NCBI GenBank assembly: GCA_947449575.1
Contig: CANFRV010000004.1
Location: 1-64,000, forward strand
Direction: 5' to 3'
Source: Flavobacteriales bacterium
GTDB lineage: Bacteria; Bacteroidota; Bacteroidia; Flavobacteriales_D; Crocinitomicaceae
Length of the DNA stretch: 64,000 nt
This document shows, in pieces, positions 1 through 8,925 of this stretch (position 1 is its first letter; each line of letters begins with the position of its first letter). The position numbers were made by a program, and so were the translations under genes. The notes below the pieces were generated by a model. It made no database searches, was not told where the DNA came from, and was given only the letters and a program-made list of their open reading frames with translations.

Positions 1-207
1 ACAGAATACGATCCGCAACTTCAACTGAAATTTAGTAGTTCATAAAATGTAGGGGGCTTACTTTTCAATTTCATCAATAAGTTCCAATAAAATAAAGTAT
101 TTCTGTGAGTAAAAGGATTAATTCATATTTTTATCGGACACTAGTGATATTAAATATAATAGTTTAGTTTTCTCCTTAGATAACTCAATTGATAAATAGT
201 TAAAAAA
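1..207. other. Upstream spacer, no gene seen
   Basis: AT-rich sequence before the first methyltransferase gene. I see no convincing reading frame, hairpin or TAnnTTTG promoter box. It may hold the end of an off-window transcript. Confidence 0.4.
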
Positions 208-987
208 ATGAATGATTTAGAAAAACATTTTCGTGAAAATGATGACAGGTTAATCCATAAATGGATACATTATTTTGACGTATATGATCGACATTTCTCG
301 AGATTTAGAGGGAAAGAGATTTCTATTTTAGAAATAGGTGTTTCTCAAGGTGGGAGTTTACAAATGTGGAAAAAATATTTTGGTGCCAAAGCAACAATTT
401 ATGGTATTGATCTAGATCCTGATTGCAGAAATCTAGAAGAAGAAAACATTAAGATATTTATAGGTTCTCAATCTGACCGGAATTTCTTAAGTGAGGTTAA
501 AAAGCAAATACCAAAAGTTGATATATTTATCGATGATGGAGGACATACTATGAGACAGCAAATTGTTTCCTACGAAGAATTATTCGATCATGTTAAAGAT
601 GATGGGGTCTATTTATGTGAAGACATGCATACTTCGTATTGGTTGAAGTTTGGCGGTGGACATAGAAGGAAAGGTACTTTTGTTGAATACAGCAAGAAAT
701 TTATTGATCTATTAAATGCTCATCATTCAGAAGAAAGAAGTTTAAAAGTGAACTCTTTCACAGAATCAGTTGATTCTATTCATTATTATGATAGTATCGT
801 AGTTCTTGAAAAGAAAAAGAGAGAAAAGCCATATGATGAAAAAACAGGAATTCCAAGTTTTGAGAAAAAACCTGTTTATACTAACCTTTCTTCTAGATTT
901 GAGGACACAAAATTCGGGAGAATTATTTTGACGATTATAAATAAAATATTACGATTTTTTAAAATACGGGGATTTATTTGGAAATAA
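208..987 (+). CDS. Class I SAM-dependent methyltransferase (sugar O-methyltransferase-like)
   Basis: The 259-residue protein has a Rossmann methyltransferase core. The SAM-binding glycine motif LEIGVSQGGSLQMW lies near residues 41-54, an acidic ribose-binding strand (YGIDLDPD) near 65-72, and the metal-site-like DIFIDDGGH motif near 105-113, followed by a YLCEDMH strand. This pattern is shared by MycE-like and cephalosporin hydroxylase/rhamnosyl O-methyltransferase-type proteins that act on sugars of natural products or surface polysaccharides. There is no signal peptide, so it is probably cytosolic. The substrate cannot be read from the sequence. It is monocistronic in this window and followed by a hairpin. 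A role in modifying a surface glycan is inference only. Confidence 0.75.
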   Translation: MNDLEKHFRENDDRLIHKWIHYFDVYDRHFSRFRGKEISILEIGVSQGGSLQMWKKYFGAKATIYGIDLDPDCRNLEEENIKIFIGSQSDRNFLSEVKKQIPKVDIFIDDGGHTMRQQIVSYEELFDHVKDDGVYLCEDMHTSYWLKFGGGHRRKGTFVEYSKKFIDLLNAHHSEERSLKVNSFTESVDSIHYYDSIVVLEKKKREKPYDEKTGIPSFEKKPVYTNLSSRFEDTKFGRIILTIINKILRFFKIRGFIWK

Positions 988-1010
988 TATTATTCTTTTG
1001 AATCAGGATC

Positions 1011-1044
1011 TAGTGATGTTTCAATTAATTTGAAAACATCACTA
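1011..1044 (+). terminator. Candidate terminator hairpin
   Basis: An 11-bp perfect inverted repeat (TAGTGATGTTT at 1011-1021 with AAACATCACTA at 1034-1044) sits just downstream of the methyltransferase stop codon. It lacks a strong T-run, so it may be a weak terminator or an mRNA-stabilising hairpin. Confidence 0.45.
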
Positions 1045-1166
1045 CATTTAAAATATTTTATTTCAAGGGAAAATTCCGAATAATAATTTGCACGGTAAGA
1101 AATTTAGTCTTATTTCACTATTATTTGAGTCTTGAAGGAAGATATAGTAAACAAATTATAACTATT

Positions 1167-1673
1167 TTATTTGACAAAAGCTTTAATTTTAAGGACTGTC
1201 AATCTTGGATCGGTGTTAGCAGTAACCGTTACCTTTTTGTTTTGGTCGCCAATTTGACCTGGTTTAGGATGAAAAACTACTTTTATTTTATCTGATTTCC
1301 CTGGTAAAATTGGTTTTTCTGGTTTCATCGGAGTTGTACAACCACAGCTTGCATCAACAGATTCTATAATTAATGGTTTTTTCCCTGTATTAGTGACGAT
1401 AAAAAAGGCTGTATTATCAGAGTCCGGCTTTACATTTCCATAATCATGCAACATTTCATTAAAAGAAAGGGTTGTGTGACTTGCAAGCTCTTCTTTTTCT
1501 CTCTTTTTTTCTGCTTTAGCGATATCACTAAGTGAATTTGATAATACTTCCTCATTTTCACTCCCCGCAACAATAGCTGATTTTTTTTCTCCTTTACCTT
1601 CGGAAATACTTATTGAATCATTGCAAGAACACAAAATCAAAATTACACTTATTGCTGGAATTATTTTTTTCAT
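1167..1673 (-). CDS. DUF1573 domain lipoprotein
   Basis: A 168-residue exported lipoprotein. I start it at the internal ATG (1671-1673) because this puts a normal lipoprotein signal (MKKIIPAISVILILCSC) at the N terminus; a longer frame opening at 1700 adds nine charged residues ahead of it. The C-terminal half is a DUF1573 Ig-like domain: DYGNVKPDSDNTAFFIVTN, then the hallmark SCGCTTP and the PGQIGDQNKKVTV strand. The family is widespread in Bacteroidota and its biochemical role is unknown. The gene lies 57 bases downstream of the S41 protease on the same strand and is probably co-transcribed with it. Confidence 0.8.
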   Translation of the reverse strand: MKKIIPAISVILILCSCNDSISISEGKGEKKSAIVAGSENEEVLSNSLSDIAKAEKKREKEELASHTTLSFNEMLHDYGNVKPDSDNTAFFIVTNTGKKPLIIESVDASCGCTTPMKPEKPILPGKSDKIKVVFHPKPGQIGDQNKKVTVTANTDPRLTVLKIKAFVK

Positions 1674-1730
1674 ACTTCTAATAGCTCTATTTTTTATCAA
1701 AATTAGTGAAAAGTTCTTTTTACTAAAAAA

Positions 1731-3335
1731 TTACTTTTTGTGTTTTTCTAAATTCATGTTATCATATTGATTTGTTTCAATGACTTTTATTGCTTTTTTG
1801 AGTGCCTCATTAGAATCATTATAAATCTCATAAAACTCATTGTAACCCCATAAATCTTGCGCTAAAAGCGATTTTAATCGAAGTTTTATTAATTTTTCAC
1901 TGATGGCATATTCTTCCTTATTAAACGCTAACGAAGGTAAATCTTTCTTAACATAAGCAAAGAATTCATCCATAAACTCTTTATCACAATTAAATTCATT
2001 CTTATAATTCGTAAAAGTCGGATACTTTTTAAAAAGTTGGTCTCTTTTCTCATTCGCATAGGTCAGTGAAAAAGAATTCACAACACCACCGCTTACAATA
2101 CTTCTAAAATATTCGGTCACTTCCGAAGTATCCATTGGAACAAAAATATCTGGCATAATACCTCCACCATTGTATACAGTTCGTTTTGTTATCAGCGTTT
2201 GAGCCTTCAGTGAATCTGGCAAGTGAATTGAGTCAGCATGTTGAAATTCACCATTTTTATATCTTTTACTTAAATCTTTACTATACTCATCTTTATCTTT
2301 GTATGACTTTTGTATAAATCTTCCAGCAGGAGTGTAGTACCTTGCAATTGTTAGTCTAATTTGAGAACCATCCGTTAAATCAATTGGTCTTTGCACCAGC
2401 CCTTTCCCAAAAGTTCTTCGTCCTACAATTAAACCACGGTCCCAATCTTGAATTGCACCTGATACAATTTCACTCGCAGATGCTGAGTATTCATCTGTTA
2501 ATAGTATTAAATTCCCATCTTCCCATACACCTAAATTTTCAGCTTTCAAGTCTGCTCTAGGTTGAGAACGTCCTTCTGAATAAACAATTAGTTTACTTTT
2601 AGATAAAAATTCATCTGCTACCAGTTGTGCCGCATATAGTAACCCCCCTCCATTACCTTGAAGATCAAAAATAAGGTGTTTCATTCCTTTTGTTTTTAAA
2701 TCTATAATTCCTTTCCGCATTTCTTCGGAAGTAGATCTTGAAAAGCTATTTAACTTTATGTATCCAATTTCAGGGGTCACCATGTAATAACAATCAACTG
2801 AATTGACAGGAATACGATCCCTAGTTATTACGTAGGATATTTTTTTCTTAGCGTGCTTTCTTAAAATTTCGATTTTAACTTTCGAACCTAATTCTCCCAT
2901 TAATTTTTCACGCACTTGACCCGTTTTCAAACCAATGCCCGCAACATTTTTACCTTCAACGCTGACAATTTTATCACCAGCTAAAATACCAAGTTTTTCA
3001 GAAGGACCTCCTGGAATTGTGGCCACTACGAGCAAAGTGTCTTTTAATATTTGAAAACGAATTCCGATTCCTACAAAACTACCATCTATTTGCTGGTTAG
3101 CTCCATCAACTTCTTCCTTGGAAATATAAACGGAATGCGGATCCAATTTTTCAAGCATCGCAACAATTGCTGCCTCTGTAAGTTGTTGCTTATTGATAGT
3201 ATCTACATACATTTTATCAATGTACATCATCACTTCTTCAAATTTGAGCGTAGTATTAACTTTATTCGAAGATACTTGTGCAAAGGGACTATTAACAAAA
3301 AATAGAATGAAGGCACATAAAAAGAAACGAATCAT
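1731..3335 (-). CDS. S41 family C-terminal processing protease
   Basis: A 534-residue periplasmic serine protease of the CtpA/Prc type. The order is a signal peptide (residues 1-19, ending FAQ), a helical lead-in, a PDZ domain around residues 85-165 (GSFVGIGIRFQI to GDKIVSVEGKNVAGI), and the S41 core with the Ser/Lys dyad. The Ser lies in the DEYSASASEIV block, and the Lys lies in RTFGKG 25 residues later, the same spacing as in E. coli Prc. The substrate is unknown; the family trims or degrades envelope proteins from their C termini. It is the first gene of a probable two-gene unit with the DUF1573 lipoprotein. Confidence 0.9.
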   Translation of the reverse strand: MIRFFLCAFILFFVNSPFAQVSSNKVNTTLKFEEVMMYIDKMYVDTINKQQLTEAAIVAMLEKLDPHSVYISKEEVDGANQQIDGSFVGIGIRFQILKDTLLVVATIPGGPSEKLGILAGDKIVSVEGKNVAGIGLKTGQVREKLMGELGSKVKIEILRKHAKKKISYVITRDRIPVNSVDCYYMVTPEIGYIKLNSFSRSTSEEMRKGIIDLKTKGMKHLIFDLQGNGGGLLYAAQLVADEFLSKSKLIVYSEGRSQPRADLKAENLGVWEDGNLILLTDEYSASASEIVSGAIQDWDRGLIVGRRTFGKGLVQRPIDLTDGSQIRLTIARYYTPAGRFIQKSYKDKDEYSKDLSKRYKNGEFQHADSIHLPDSLKAQTLITKRTVYNGGGIMPDIFVPMDTSEVTEYFRSIVSGGVVNSFSLTYANEKRDQLFKKYPTFTNYKNEFNCDKEFMDEFFAYVKKDLPSLAFNKEEYAISEKLIKLRLKSLLAQDLWGYNEFYEIYNDSNEALKKAIKVIETNQYDNMNLEKHKK

Positions 3336-3585
3336 ATATATATTATTGAAAAGATAAATTATAGTATAAATATAACTAAAAACAGAACAATGACAATTAG
3401 GTTAAAAGTAAACAGTTAAAAATATTGTTAAATTGAAGTACAAACTCCCAAACGATTCTCACTAACTTGTTTTTTCTACTCAACTTTCACCTATTTTAAT
3501 CATAAACATTTTGTTGTTAAAGCTTTTGTGAGATTAAAAAAAATGAAAACGTTTTTTTTTCGAACTTAGCCTATATTCAATTTTT

Positions 3586-4485
3586 ATGCAAAAACTAAAT
3601 TTCAGCAAGGTTTGTTTGTTTGTTTTCATGATGGTTTCTCCTTCGCTGTTCAGTCAGATACGAAGTTTTGATAAATTAGAAATGCTATATTCTCAGGGGC
3701 ACTATAAGATGGTGTATAGAAAGGCGAACTTATTATTAGATAAACCTGATTTAGACTTTTCTATGATGCCAAAATTTTACAAAAGTTTAAGTCTTTTTCA
3801 GTTATCTCAAAATGAATATTGGCTAAAACATCATTCTGAAGCTCTTAATGAGGCTAGAGAATTGTTTTTAGAAGTCAAGAATTCTAATGATGGTTCGAAA
3901 ATATTTAACGCCCACATCAATGAACTTATTTTCTTGAAAAGTGATATGATGTCGTGGATAGATGATCTGATGCTCCAAGAAAACACAACCAAAGCAACCC
4001 AAGTTCAAACGAGCATTCTCGGTTTATTTGACAAAATACCAAGCCTAGAGCGAGGAAACGAAAGTAAGGATAATGAAGCAGTAAAAGATTCACCACTGAC
4101 AAATAAGAAAAGAAATGAAGTTGTAGCATATGCTAAAAAACAGATTGGGGTTCCTTATGTATGGGCCGGAGTAGACCCCAGCGGTTTTGATTGCAGTGGT
4201 TTTACAGGGTATGTGATGAAAAAAATTAACAAGTCTATCCCTAGACGAGCCGTGGATCAAGAACATGCGTCAGTAAAAGTGAAGCGTAAGAATGCACAAA
4301 TGGGAGATCTCATTTTTTTTGACAATGGTTCAGGCGTCTCTCACGTAGGGATTATTCTCTCTGAAAAAGGGGCTCCATTAAAAATGATACATGCCAGTTC
4401 TTCAAAAGGTGTGATAATTACAGATCTTGAAACGTCAGAATATTGGTTGCAAAGAATCTATTCGTTTGGAACTTTTATTGAATAG
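3586..4485 (+). CDS. NlpC/P60 family cell-wall hydrolase
   Basis: A 299-residue exported protein with a signal peptide (MQKLNFSKV to LFSQ). Residues about 25-170 are a helical, TPR-like region with no clear family, and the C-terminal NlpC/P60 (C40) peptidase domain spans about 180-295. The catalytic Cys is in FDCSGFTGYV (about residue 203), the His in SHVGII (about 251), and the third polar/His position in MIHASS. Enzymes of this family cleave peptide bonds in peptidoglycan stems. The gene is divergent from the S41 protease and convergent with the next gene, 21 bases away. Confidence 0.85.
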   Translation: MQKLNFSKVCLFVFMMVSPSLFSQIRSFDKLEMLYSQGHYKMVYRKANLLLDKPDLDFSMMPKFYKSLSLFQLSQNEYWLKHHSEALNEARELFLEVKNSNDGSKIFNAHINELIFLKSDMMSWIDDLMLQENTTKATQVQTSILGLFDKIPSLERGNESKDNEAVKDSPLTNKKRNEVVAYAKKQIGVPYVWAGVDPSGFDCSGFTGYVMKKINKSIPRRAVDQEHASVKVKRKNAQMGDLIFFDNGSGVSHVGIILSEKGAPLKMIHASSSKGVIITDLETSEYWLQRIYSFGTFIE

Positions 4486-4506
4486 TATTTTCTTGAAAAA
4501 AAATCA

Positions 4507-5022
4507 CTAATTTTCTTTAGTCTTAGGGCTGAATAAAGTGGACAGAAAAATTATTCCAGAAGTGATACTTAGGATTATAAGTGCAATTTTGTAATAAAAT
4601 GGGTCGGTTACCTGAAAAATTAAAATGGCTATTAGAGATATTCCAGTGCTAATTAGACTAAGAAGAGATAAAAAAGAAAGTATTTTATTTGATCTTTTTA
4701 CGGAGTAATAAATCGCAGAAACTAATAGAAAGCTAATCCCAGAAATTAGGTAAGGCCATAAAAGGTGTAAAAAATCGTTTCTATATATCCCCAAACAAAA
4801 TAACGAAAACAATAATAACCCTACCCCAAGGAAAATTTTAAAGTATTTAGAGTCTCCTCTTCGTATAATATAGAGCGAAAAAAAAGTGCAAAAACCTACA
4901 ATTGAGCACATAATTAACTGGATGCCTAGTAAATCAGTACTTGCTCCTAAAAGTACGACTGCAAAGGAAATAAGTAATCCAACGCTAGCAATGATCGATA
5001 AAAAAAACAACACCTTTTTCAC
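4507..5022 (-). CDS. Small polytopic membrane protein, unknown function
   Basis: A 171-residue, strongly hydrophobic protein with about six predicted transmembrane helices (near residues 4-25, 33-54, 60-80, 84-107, 113-136, 143-164) and short charged loops such as RRGDSKYFK and VKRSNK. I do not recognise the family. The start codon appears to be GTG (5020-5022), since no ATG is available upstream and the first helix begins right after it. It follows the polyamine operon on the same strand with a 55-base gap and could be read through from it, but nothing in the protein ties it to polyamines. Confidence 0.6.
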   Translation of the reverse strand: MKKVLFFLSIIASVGLLISFAVVLLGASTDLLGIQLIMCSIVGFCTFFSLYIIRRGDSKYFKIFLGVGLLLFSLFCLGIYRNDFLHLLWPYLISGISFLLVSAIYYSVKRSNKILSFLSLLSLISTGISLIAILIFQVTDPFYYKIALIILSITSGIIFLSTLFSPKTKEN

Positions 5023-5077
5023 AACAAAATAAATAATTGGCTGAAATAAAAGTAGTCATAAAAAAGACAACTTTATT

Positions 5078-6124
5078 TTATTTAAGAATTCTCCTATTTT
5101 TCTCGACTGCACAAACAACATTCCAAAGTACTCTAGAGCCTACATTCGCATCCCAATCTCCGTCTTTACCGGGTGAAACTTCGTTTAAGTCAAACCCAAC
5201 GATTCTTTTTCCTGATTCTGCTACTTTGAAAAGCAAATAATTAATTTCTTCTAATTTAAATCCACCAACAACTGGAGTTCCTGTATTTGGACATAGTTCT
5301 GGAGATAAACCATCAATATCAAAAGATATATACACTAAGTCGGGAAGTTCACTTACGATTTTATCAACTTGAGAATTCCAAGTTACACCGTTAAATTGAC
5401 CTTCTTTCAAATCCCAATCAAAGTAGGTAGAAATTCTACCATTACTTGAACTAATTAGGTCTACCTCAGATTGTGCAACATCACGTATACCAACTTGAAC
5501 TAATTTTGTTAAGTTTTTACAGTTTTCTAAAGCATTATACATTATACTGGCATGAGATTGAACAAAACCTTCATACGCATTACGCAAATCAGCATGTGCA
5601 TCAATTTGAAGAATTCCAAACGGTTTTCCTGTCGAATCAATCGCTTCGAACAGCCCTAAAGGAACACTATGTTCACCTCCTAAAACACCTACTATTTTAC
5701 CTTGATTCATTAATTCCAAAGATCTTTCTTTGAGATTATTTTTTAAGGCTATTTGTGCTTCATTAATTGTATTGACAGTATTTTGAAAATCAATACTGTC
5801 ATTGATGTCTCCACCTTCTTCTAAAAAAGAAATATATTCGATTGCTTCAATACACAATTTTGAATTTATTTTTGACCATTCTTGAGAAATAGGAGCGAGG
5901 TATACCTTTGTATTCCAAGCATCTTTCAATTTTGGGTGATAAAAATCCAATTGAGTAGAAGCTTCTAAAATTACTTTCGGACCTTCACTTGTTCCTTTTC
6001 CGTAAGACGCCGTAGCATCCCAAGGAATTGGAATAATGACAATATCTGCTTCTGCTTCGCTTACAGGGAAACCAAATAAATTACCATTTGCTATACCTAC
6101 ACCATTCGGATCGAAGTTTGACAT
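5078..6124 (-). CDS. speB: Agmatinase/arginase-family ureohydrolase
   Basis: A 348-residue ureohydrolase. All six metal-binding positions of the arginase superfamily are visible: the His of GGEHSVPLG, the D, H and D of DAHADLR, and the two Asp of SFDIDGLSP, followed by CPNTGTPVVGG. The family hydrolyses guanidino compounds on two manganese ions. The start lies two bases after the stop of the spermidine-synthase fusion, so the two are one operon. That context favours agmatine to putrescine plus urea, which would feed the aminopropyltransferase encoded upstream. Arginase or formimidoylglutamase activity is the alternative and motifs alone cannot exclude it. The LSPELCPNT segment differs from the more usual LDPA-APGT. 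Confidence 0.8.
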   Translation of the reverse strand: MSNFDPNGVGIANGNLFGFPVSEAEADIVIIPIPWDATASYGKGTSEGPKVILEASTQLDFYHPKLKDAWNTKVYLAPISQEWSKINSKLCIEAIEYISFLEEGGDINDSIDFQNTVNTINEAQIALKNNLKERSLELMNQGKIVGVLGGEHSVPLGLFEAIDSTGKPFGILQIDAHADLRNAYEGFVQSHASIMYNALENCKNLTKLVQVGIRDVAQSEVDLISSSNGRISTYFDWDLKEGQFNGVTWNSQVDKIVSELPDLVYISFDIDGLSPELCPNTGTPVVGGFKLEEINYLLFKVAESGKRIVGFDLNEVSPGKDGDWDANVGSRVLWNVVCAVEKNRRILK

Positions 6125-6126
6125 AT

Positions 6127-7410
6127 TTATTTCTTGAGTAATGTTTTTACAAAATTAGGAGTAGCAAAACTTCCCTTATGAACATCAGCATTGTAATAAC
6201 GAAGTCCATTCGCTTCAGAAAAAGCATCTATTTCTGCTTCATTTGTGACATATTTCGGGTGTTTATCTCCTTTTATCCCATATTGAAAACACCACATTCC
6301 TGTTGGATAAGTTGGGACAAAGAACAAAGAAATAGGCGCTTTATTTTCTCCAAAAATATCTTGTAATGTATGATTCAATTCTGTAAAAGCTTTCTCATTA
6401 AATTTTGGTGATTCACCCTGAGCTAACATAATACCATCTTTCTTCAACGCATTGTAACAATTGGTGTAAAATTCAACTGAAAACAAACCCTCCGCTGGAC
6501 CAACTGGATCGGAACCATCTACAATAATAATATCATACGACTCTGGTTTTACATTTTTAATAAATTCAATTCCGTCATCTACTAATAATTCTAATTTTGG
6601 GTGATCGAATGAATTAGCAATTTCGGGTAAAAATTCTTTACAAGCTTTAATAACTTCGCCATCAATTTCAACCATTGTTACTTTTTCAACACCTTCATGA
6701 CGCAGAATTTCTCGAATAGACCCACCATCACCGCCACCAATCACTAGAATGTTTTTAGCATTTCCATGGGTAAACATTGCTGGATGAGATATCATCTCAT
6801 GATAATGAAACTCATCTTGAATTGTCGTCATAACCATGTCGTCAAGGGCTAACATTTTTCCATATTTGTATGATTCAAGAATTCTAACACGTTGAAAAGG
6901 AGATTGCACATCATAAAACACTTCTCCTGTAAAACGCAAAGACAAGGCTTGCATATCATCTTTATCTGTAAACCAAACGTTTCGTGTGTAGAAATCAGGA
7001 TTTGCCCATTCACTAGCTTTTTGACGCATGCTAGTCATATCGAAATCATTTCTTTGTAATAACTTTACAGAACCACGCTTCATCTCAAGTGCAGAATATG
7101 ATTTTGCGCCAAAAGCTTCTTTCAACCAATCAAATGAAATCCATGCATCCATTTCTCCACAGGTGAATAAATCAACTGCTGCGTAACCATATTCTGGCCA
7201 CGTATGAATAGCTAAATGACTTTCTTGAATCACTACAACACCTGAAACACCATAGGGTGAAAAATGGTGAAATGTTGAGTTAATAACCGTCGCTCCAGCT
7301 TTTTGCGCTGCTGCAACCATATCTTTCTCAATCGCCGCTACATCGTTCATAATGTGCGGATCGCAATTCATAAATTCAACTAGAATATGATTCCCTAATG
7401 CTGTACTCAT
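6127..7410 (-). CDS. Fused S-adenosylmethionine decarboxylase-spermidine synthase
   Basis: A 427-residue two-domain polyamine enzyme. Residues 1 to about 120 are a bacterial SpeD-type AdoMet decarboxylase. They include the [11 protein letters not shown] self-cleavage site, whose Ser should become the pyruvoyl cofactor, and the DLFTCG motif. Residues about 150-420 are a SpeE-type aminopropyltransferase with [12 protein letters not shown], the SAM-binding VIGGGDGG motif, VEIDGEV and the catalytic [13 protein letters not shown]. One protein would thus make decarboxylated SAM and pass its aminopropyl group to putrescine, giving spermidine. Fusions of this kind are known in several bacterial phyla. 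It is first in an operon with the ureohydrolase gene, under a good -7 box. Confidence 0.92.
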   Translation of the reverse strand: MSTALGNHILVEFMNCDPHIMNDVAAIEKDMVAAAQKAGATVINSTFHHFSPYGVSGVVVIQESHLAIHTWPEYGYAAVDLFTCGEMDAWISFDWLKEAFGAKSYSALEMKRGSVKLLQRNDFDMTSMRQKASEWANPDFYTRNVWFTDKDDMQALSLRFTGEVFYDVQSPFQRVRILESYKYGKMLALDDMVMTTIQDEFHYHEMISHPAMFTHGNAKNILVIGGGDGGSIREILRHEGVEKVTMVEIDGEVIKACKEFLPEIANSFDHPKLELLVDDGIEFIKNVKPESYDIIIVDGSDPVGPAEGLFSVEFYTNCYNALKKDGIMLAQGESPKFNEKAFTELNHTLQDIFGENKAPISLFFVPTYPTGMWCFQYGIKGDKHPKYVTNEAEIDAFSEANGLRYYNADVHKGSFATPNFVKTLLKK

Positions 7411-7445
7411 TGTTTCGGTTTACTTAATTTTTAACTAATTATTTG

Positions 7446-7453
7446 CAAAAGTA
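7446..7453 (-). promoter_or_regulatory. -7 promoter box of the polyamine operon
   Basis: On the minus strand this reads TACTTTTG, a match to the Bacteroidota TAnnTTTG element. It lies 35 bases ahead of the fusion gene's ATG, with a weak TTTCG-like -33 region. Confidence 0.55.
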
Positions 7454-7617
7454 AGGTTTTCAGCTAATCGAAAGGGCATTTTACGAAAAAAAAGATAACT
7501 GAAAAGGATTATTAATTGTAACCTAGGACTATAAAATTCAATTCATAAAATTTTGACTTTGGTATTATTAGAAAAGAATCATTAAAAAGAAAAATGACCA
7601 CGCTATTAAAAAATGCA

Positions 7618-7645
7618 TTGATTTCCATAAAATAATGTATATTTA
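7618..7645 (+). promoter_or_regulatory. Candidate promoter of the fadL-like gene
   Basis: TTG at 7618-7620, 17 bases of spacer, then TATATTTA at 7638-7645, a one-base departure from TAnnTTTG. It lies 20 bases upstream of the FadL-family start codon. Confidence 0.4.
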
Positions 7646-7665
7646 ACATATAAAAGATGTAATAT

Positions 7666-8886
7666 ATGCTAAAACTACTATCCTCCATTTTAATTCTTCT
7701 TCCTTTTTGCTCATATAACCAAGGTTTTCAAGTTGCTCTTCAAGGACAAGCGCAGCAAGGTATGGCAAGTGCAGGGACAGCTTTATTGCAAGATGCTAGT
7801 TATATTTTTTACAATCCAGGAATTGGTGCTTTTTACAATAAGTCAGAAATAAATATTGGCGGAACTGCTGTTTTTTCTAAAATTTTATTTGAAGATCAAA
7901 ATAGTCACACTTTTAATCGATCTAATTCTCCAATCGGCACTCCCTTTAGTGCCTATGGAGTTTATCAGCGACATGAACTAAGTAATTTAAAAGTAGGGTT
8001 TGGAATATATACTCCATTTGGCAGCACTGTCTCGTATGAGGATGGTTGGGTAGGTCGTTTCGCGCTAACTCGATTAGAATTAAAGGCAATATTCTTTCAA
8101 CCAACAATTAGCTACAGAGTGAATGATTACATTGGAATAGGGGCGGGTTTTGTATATTCTATCGGAAGTGTAAATCTGCAAAAAGACATTCCTGTAGTGG
8201 ATGAAAATAGCGTGTACGGTAAAGCGGAATTGCAGGGAAAAGCAAAAGGGTTTGGTTATAATATTGGCGTATTTATTCGAGCTTCAGAAAGATTAAAAAT
8301 AGGATTAGATTATCGTTCACAAGTTGACATGTCGATTGAAAAAGGGGAAGCTATTTTTACTGTTCCATCCGGTTTAGCTTCTAGTTTCCCAAGCGGCACT
8401 TTCACATCTTCACTTCCTTTGCCAAAAATTATTTCCTGTGGCTTAGCTTACAACTTGACTGAAAAAACCGAGTTAAGTTCTGAAGTTAATTTTGGTGGCT
8501 GGAAATCATACGATACGCTTGCTTTTGATTATCAACAAAATACTTCATCCTTGGTAGATACAAAGTCTGCTCGAATGTATAAAAATTCATTCGTTATTCG
8601 ACTAGGAGCTCAATACAAATTAAACCCTTCGATGTCATTACGTTTTGGATCATCTTATGGGGTAACACCGGTTCAAAATGGGTATGTCACACCAGAAACA
8701 CCAGATGCTAATCGGATTTCGGTCACAACTGGATTTGGATATAAATTGAATTCAAAAATGGTGTTAAACATGTCTATTTTATATACGAGTCTGCAAAGAG
8801 AGGATACAAATATTGAAACGCAGTTGAGCGGAATTTATCGAACGAATGTAATTGCAACTGGATTTTCATTTGCTTATAATTTTTAA
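7666..8886 (+). CDS. OmpP1/FadL family outer-membrane transporter
   Basis: A 406-residue outer-membrane beta-barrel. After a signal peptide, the mature N terminus QGFQVALQGQAQQGMASAG and the following ASYIFYNPG segment are the typical FadL/TodX hatch region. The remainder alternates aromatic and polar residues as in barrel strands and ends in a terminal aromatic (FAYNF), as barrel proteins do. The family lets hydrophobic molecules such as long-chain fatty acids enter by lateral diffusion. It is followed 39 bases later by a GDSL-family lipoprotein and then a secreted esterase, so the three may serve lipid or ester uptake. The substrate is not known. Confidence 0.88.
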   Translation: MLKLLSSILILLPFCSYNQGFQVALQGQAQQGMASAGTALLQDASYIFYNPGIGAFYNKSEINIGGTAVFSKILFEDQNSHTFNRSNSPIGTPFSAYGVYQRHELSNLKVGFGIYTPFGSTVSYEDGWVGRFALTRLELKAIFFQPTISYRVNDYIGIGAGFVYSIGSVNLQKDIPVVDENSVYGKAELQGKAKGFGYNIGVFIRASERLKIGLDYRSQVDMSIEKGEAIFTVPSGLASSFPSGTFTSSLPLPKIISCGLAYNLTEKTELSSEVNFGGWKSYDTLAFDYQQNTSSLVDTKSARMYKNSFVIRLGAQYKLNPSMSLRFGSSYGVTPVQNGYVTPETPDANRISVTTGFGYKLNSKMVLNMSILYTSLQREDTNIETQLSGIYRTNVIATGFSFAYNF

Positions 8887-8925
8887 TAGTAAAAGATGAG
8901 AAAAACGACAACAAACTATTTAAAA

